This document shows positions 59,833-64,000 of a stretch of 64,000 nt of DNA, piece after piece. Origin of the DNA: Begonia masoniana (lineage: Eukaryota > Streptophyta > Magnoliopsida > Cucurbitales > Begoniaceae); the NCBI GenBank assembly GCA_022432975.1, contig CM039508.1, positions 43,092,646-43,156,645 of the forward strand, given 5' to 3'. Below the pieces are notes generated by a model. It ran no database searches. It was not told the DNA's origin and saw only the letters and a program-made list of their open reading frames with translations. The position numbers and the translations under genes are program-made. Numbering within the stretch: position 1 is the stretch's first letter; every line of letters begins with the position of its first letter.

Positions 59833-62013
59833 TGTAGCACCCGGTTCCATTGAACCAAAATTTAATTTATTATTTATGATGTACTTTTATAGAAGGGTTG
59901 GGGGAGTTATTGATTAGGTTAATAAATGTTCAAGCGAGGGCATGATGGTAATTAGAATTTTTACATAGTGGATAACGTATTTAAGCAAGAGTCCAGTGTG
60001 AGTAGCCGCCACTGTTTCATTTCTTTTTACCTCTCAGCTCGACGAATTCCCCCTAGGCGATTCCCCTCCAACCAAGGTGAGTTTTGATTCGATTACTTGC
60101 TATTTTCAGTGTCTAGATAACTGGTGGATGGCTATATGTGCATTTTGGAAGTACAGAGAGTGAGGGATGGGATTTGGGGTTTAGCGATGAATCGGGAATG
60201 GCGAAGAACAGAACCCTTAGAACTAGCCCTTTAGATTTCCTAATGTTTAGAATGAAGTTTAGTAATGTTGTGCTTATGTTTTAGGTGAGCCAGCTCTTGG
60301 AATCTCCTACCACCAGGAACTCTCGGTGAAGCCAGGTAAGTGAAGTATTGTGTGTGCCCTCGGGCCTACATCACAAAACAGTAGGTTTATGTATGTTTGA
60401 GTATTTTCTGTATGTTATGCATCATGTTTTTGAAAGAATACGAAAATGAACTTTCATGCATCATTATGGAAAGGCAAGTACATATTGAAATGTATTGGCA
60501 GTTAAGAGAACTAATCCACCCCTTAACTGATGAAGAGGATTTATGACATTGGGAGAACTGATCCAACTCCCAAGGGAACTGAGGGATCAGAATAGCTATT
60601 AAGGGACTTCATCCACCCCTTAACTGATGAAGAGGATGTATGACATTGGGAGAATTGATCCCACTCCCAAGGGAATCAAGAGATCTGATCAGTAAACAAA
60701 CGATGTGCAACTGAGATGAGAAAGTAGAAACTGCATATTCAGGATTTAAGTTTCAGCATATCATTTCATGATTGCTTTACTTACTTAGCATTAAGCTAAT
60801 AGATGAGTTTTGTGATGTAGGTGTTGAGGATACTGCAGGTGAATTCCCTGAGTTTACTGACGAATAGATGGGGTTGGAGGAGCACTTCTCTGTCTCGAAC
60901 TGGTATACTGATGAGGCGGATTAACTGATGTCTGTTGGTGTGAGAGTTTAGTTGACTGTGTTTCAATTTGAGTATATTGAGTTCTCATGACAGTAATGAT
61001 TTCAATGTTTTGAATACAATTTCGAGATTTTCCTGTTAATAGTATTCTGTTGGGATTTAATGTAGGCACTCACTAGATTTTTAGTATTGTAATGGTTTGA
61101 AATGTTTTTGAATGGTTCAATGAAGTGAGTAAATTCTTTTCTGTAGTTAGAGTCGTGTTTGTATACCAAGGAGTAGATGAGATGTGGTTCTGTTCTCTAT
61201 CGATAGATGAAGTCTATCGGCAGAGGTTGAGTTGTTGTTCTGTTGTCTATCGGAAGATGTCTTCAGAGGAAGCCATCGGATGATATAGAACGAAATATGA
61301 CGTTTAGGGATCGGTAAATGTAGCTTGTTTTATCGGAAGATGTTGTTTTGTTCACTATCGGTAGATGAAGTCTATCGGTAGGTGTCGGGTTACAGTTATG
61401 TGCCTATCGGAAGATATAAGTAGAGAATTTGTCGTTTAGTGATCGACGTATGCAGTCTACTCAATCGGAAGGTGTAGGTTAAGTCTATCGGATGATGTAT
61501 CAGTAATCTCATCGGCAGATGCGTGCTGACGTCGTCGGTAGGTGTAGGAAGACTCTTGTCGTTTAGTTACCGGTGGATGTAGAACAAAGTCGATCGGATG
61601 AAGGAAATCATCTGGCTGACGTCATCGGAAGATGTAAAGTGTATTTTGTCGTTTAGTCATCGGTAGATACAGTCTACCGAGAGATGTACTTTGTTTTTTT
61701 TCATTTGGCTGACGTCATCGGCAGAAGCCTTCTATTTTCTGTTTCTGCTTCTTCCGTTGACTTTATTAATCGGCAGATCCGTTTGACCTCTGTGACACCT
61801 CCAGTATTTCAATTTAAACTTCTATTTCCTATTGGCCGATTACTTCTCAATATTTCCAACGATTATGTTAACATTGTTTTATGGCTTTGTCTAATTCTAT
61901 TTTTGCTTAAAAGATTTTCGCTGCAAGTTTTAAAAAAAAAAATACGGTTGAAATTTTTAGTCATGTACGGGCATGGTGTGACGAACCGGGTTCAAATAGC
62001 TCGGGGCGTTACA
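59833..62013 (+). repeat. Solo LTR, TSD GCTTC (2,181 bp)
   Basis: TGTAGCACCCGG starts at 59833 and CTCGGGGCGTTACA ends at 62013; GCTTC at 59828-59832 and 62014-62018. It splits element D between MRPEEA and EAKELQ. Donor-like GCCAGGTAAGTGAAG (GT at 60336), two ~116-bp units (60497-60690), acceptor-like TGATGTAG (AG ends 60820), and an irregular array of ATCGG(A/T)AGATG words (61195-61740) with TGACGTCA copies. TTTTCGCTGCAAGTTT at 61915-61930. Confidence 0.94.
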
Positions 62014-62018
62014 GCTTC

Positions 62019-62426
62019 TTCAGGCCTCATGCTATAGGCCGGTCGATTTGGTAACATAGCACCGGGTTGGAGGTCGATTTGATGTTCTATTCCTCTAATC
62101 AGTGGTAGTCCAGGGGGTAGTTCTTCAGGAAAAACATCTTGATAAGTCTTAAGTAGATTTTGGATCGATAAGGGTATCTCTCCAAGTTCCATAATACGGT
62201 CTCTAAATAAAACAAGAATCACCGTTTTTCCCTTAGTCACTGCAGCTCTTAATCCCTTTTTGGTCAACAAAAGATTTTCTTTAATCTTTTCCTCTTTCCT
62301 AAGCGCATCATCATGAGTAATTTGTTCAGGGGTCATAGGAAGTAATTTGATATTTCTACCGCTGAATTTCAAACTATAGTTGTTGAGGTAACCATCATAA
62401 TGTACCCTACAGTCGTAGAGCCATGG
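62019..62426 (-). pseudogene. Element D protease-RT linker
   Basis: Frame includes PWLYDCRVHYDG just after a stop near 62425, then LKFSGRNIKLLPM and the start of RT (YQDVFPEELPPGLP, IEHQIDLQPGA, RPAYSMRPEEA). It directly continues the protease region on one side and the RT at 59832 on the other. Confidence 0.85.
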
Positions 62427-63755
62427 TCATCCTAACAGAAGATGACTCGCTTTCATCGGCACGACATCGCAAGTAACCGAATCCTTATATTTTCCAATAG
62501 TAAAATTGATGGTTACTTGTTTGGTCACCTTAATGTCATCCCTATCATCCAACCATCTAACCTTATATGGTTTAGGGTGGTTTGTCGACTCCAATCCAAG
62601 CTTGCTAACCATATCTTGGGAAGCTACATTAACGCAACTTCCACTATCTATAATCACCGAACATACTTTATCTTTGACTGCACATCTACTTTGAAAAATG
62701 TTTTCGCGTTGGCAGTCCTTCTCAACATTTTTAGAGACAAGGGATCTTCTAATCACCATTAAAAGTGGTCCATCTTGAGTAGCACACTCATCCGACTCGT
62801 GCTCGCTCTCGTCATTTACCTCTTCTCCTACTTCCTTATCGAGGTATTGACCCTCATCGTTCTCACTTTCCCATTCTCCGGTCGATTCCTTTATAACCAT
62901 CACTCGACGGTTCGAACATTCATTCGCGTAATGTCCCTTGCCTAAACACTTGTAGCATTGGACATCACGGGCCCTTTGTCCTTTAGGGGTGATCGCTTGA
63001 TTTTTATCCGTAGGAGGGGGCTTGTTTGGGTTGAAGGGGGCTTTGGGTGGCCAATTACGGTTAACCGGCCTTTTCTCTTCGTTTTTCCATGGTGGTTTAG
63101 GCTTGTCTTGTTCCAAATGCCTAGGTGGAAATTTAGTTGGAAAATTGGTTTTACGCTTTCTTTTGAGTTGCCTTTCCACCGTGAGGGCAAGTTGAATGAC
63201 CATGTCCATGGTTTGCAATTGTTGTACTTCAACCGTGTCTCCAATATCGCGGTTAGGACCTCGAATGAATCTCGCAATGAGTTCCTCTTGGGTTCATCAA
63301 TAGCACAACGCATATTGAGAGTCTCGAATTCCGTGATATACTCATCGACAAAGAGGGAATTTTGTCTAAGGTTGTGAAGTTGGTGGAAGAGTTCGTGCTT
63401 GTAGTGTCGGGGAACGAACCTTTTGTGCATTTCCTCTTTCATGGAATTTCACGTTGAGACGGGGTATCCTAGTGTATGCATCCTTTGGGTTTTAAGGTTG
63501 GACCACCATAATGCGGCGTGGCCTGTTAATTCAAGAGAGGCGAGTTGAATTTTAACTCACTCGGAATAGTCATGACACTCAAAGATTCTCTCTACCTTAT
63601 CAATCCAATCAAGATACGTGTTTCCATCACATGTCCCATTGAAAGGGGGAATTGTCATCTTGACATTACGGAGGTCGTCGTTGTCCCTACGACGATTAGG
63701 TCGGTACTCCTCATCATCTTCCGTCCAAATATCATCCTCCGAATTAAAAGGACGT
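62427..63755 (-). pseudogene. Element D gag and protease
   Basis: Gag: IPPFNGTCDGNTYLDWIDKV, HAALWWSNLK, MKEEMHKRFVPRHYKHELF and NLRQNSLFVDEYITEFETL; then a Lys/Pro-rich segment, a zinc knuckle CYKCLGKGHYANEC and an acidic linker. Protease: CSVIIDSGSCVNVASQD. TGA codons near 63559 and 63453 and a frameshift near 63280 disrupt it. An LTR at 63756 cuts the N-terminus. Confidence 0.88.
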
Positions 63756-64000
63756 GTAACACCCCTAATACCGTACCCATTTACCCGTATAAATTTTTCA
63801 TTTTATTTTACACTTTATCCCTATACCTTAAATAAACTTTACGTGGAATATAAACTGAAGTTGAAACCAGAACTGAAATCGGAATTAAAGTTCGTTTGGT
63901 AAATCGTTTAAAACATAAACTAATTTAATTTAATAAAACTTAAAACATTTAAAAATATAAATTAAAGTAGAAAACAGTCGGACAAACAATTAAAATTATT
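63756..64000 (+). repeat. Start of another LTR (truncated by window edge)
   Basis: TGTAACACCCCTAATACCG starts at 63756 inside element D's gag. The sequence after it is AT-rich and non-coding. It differs from the other LTR families here. Orientation and type (solo or full element) cannot be told. Confidence 0.65.

Larger units (their letters stand above)
53202..63755 (-). mobile_element. Element D: CRM-like Ty3/gypsy chromovirus
   Basis: On the minus strand, gag (63755-62427), protease, RT, RNase H, integrase and 3' LTR (54497-53202) are in canonical order. Solo LTRs at 59833-62013 and 54683-57506 interrupt it. The start of gag is cut by an LTR at 63756. Assignment to the CRM group is inference from the integrase C-terminus (HLRKERFP...KLLPRA, NAYKLELPGDYGVSSTFNVQDLSPY), the DSGSCVNVAS protease and pol coding that runs into the LTR. 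If right, this is a centromere-associated lineage. Confidence 0.78.

Overview
The window is plant nuclear heterochromatin: nested LTR retrotransposons with an old integrated plant pararetrovirus (family Caulimoviridae) as the substrate. No host protein-coding, tRNA or rRNA gene could be supported. Evidence for a flowering plant: Ty3/gypsy chromovirus-type pol genes, LTRs of 2-3 kb opening TGTAAC and closing GTTACA with 5-bp target-site duplications (TSDs), initiator-Met-tRNA primer sites, and a caulimovirid gene set (movement protein, coat protein with zinc knuckle, protease, RT, RNase H, second ORF). I cannot name the species; a eudicot is a guess.

Layout, left to right. 1-4051: 3' end of a Ty3/gypsy element on + (integrase, then a 2.76-kb LTR). 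4052-10842: element A on the minus strand, with gag but no pol. 10843-11094: end of another LTR. 11196-51204: the virus locus, cut apart by later insertions. Viral pieces run coat protein/zinc knuckle (11196-12358), protease (to 12813), RT (15753-16868), RNase H (17305-17743), ORF2 (17727-19290), promoter and primer site (19300-19680), leader (28894-29211, 45461-45696), movement protein (45697 on), a 1,011-nt poly(A) run, a duplicated coat-protein segment, and an inverted second copy of the promoter region (50946-51204). This is more than one circularly permuted viral genome. 51205-53201: start of element C (short LTR, leader, gag-protease). 53202-63755: element D, a CRM-like chromovirus on the minus strand, inserted into C. 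63756-64000: start of a further LTR.

Insertions were resolved by pairing ends and TSDs: solo LTRs at 12814-15747 (GATAA), 19681-28888 (AAAAG), 21035-25598 (GAATT), 21331-23397 (GCTTC), 26619-28575 (imperfect), 37593-44940 (TATTT), 40543-41830 (TGAGG), 54683-57506 (CTTTC) and 59833-62013 (GCTTC); element B, with two LTRs, at 29212-45455 (CTTTG); and a small foldback element at 16869-17299 (AAAAG). Nesting reaches four levels.

The most interesting pattern is inside the long LTRs. Nearly all share a splice-donor-like box (CCAGGTAAGT) just ahead of a CGGGCCTACA box, and most keep an acceptor-like box ending TGTAG|GT some 400-760 nt later. The interval holds a minisatellite whose unit differs from family to family. 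Several families carry a second array downstream of the acceptor, rich in CTTCCGG and the bZIP/CRE palindrome TGACGTCA. A separate short intron-like segment lies between primer site and gag ATG in elements A and C. These are sequence-based hypotheses; splicing has not been shown.
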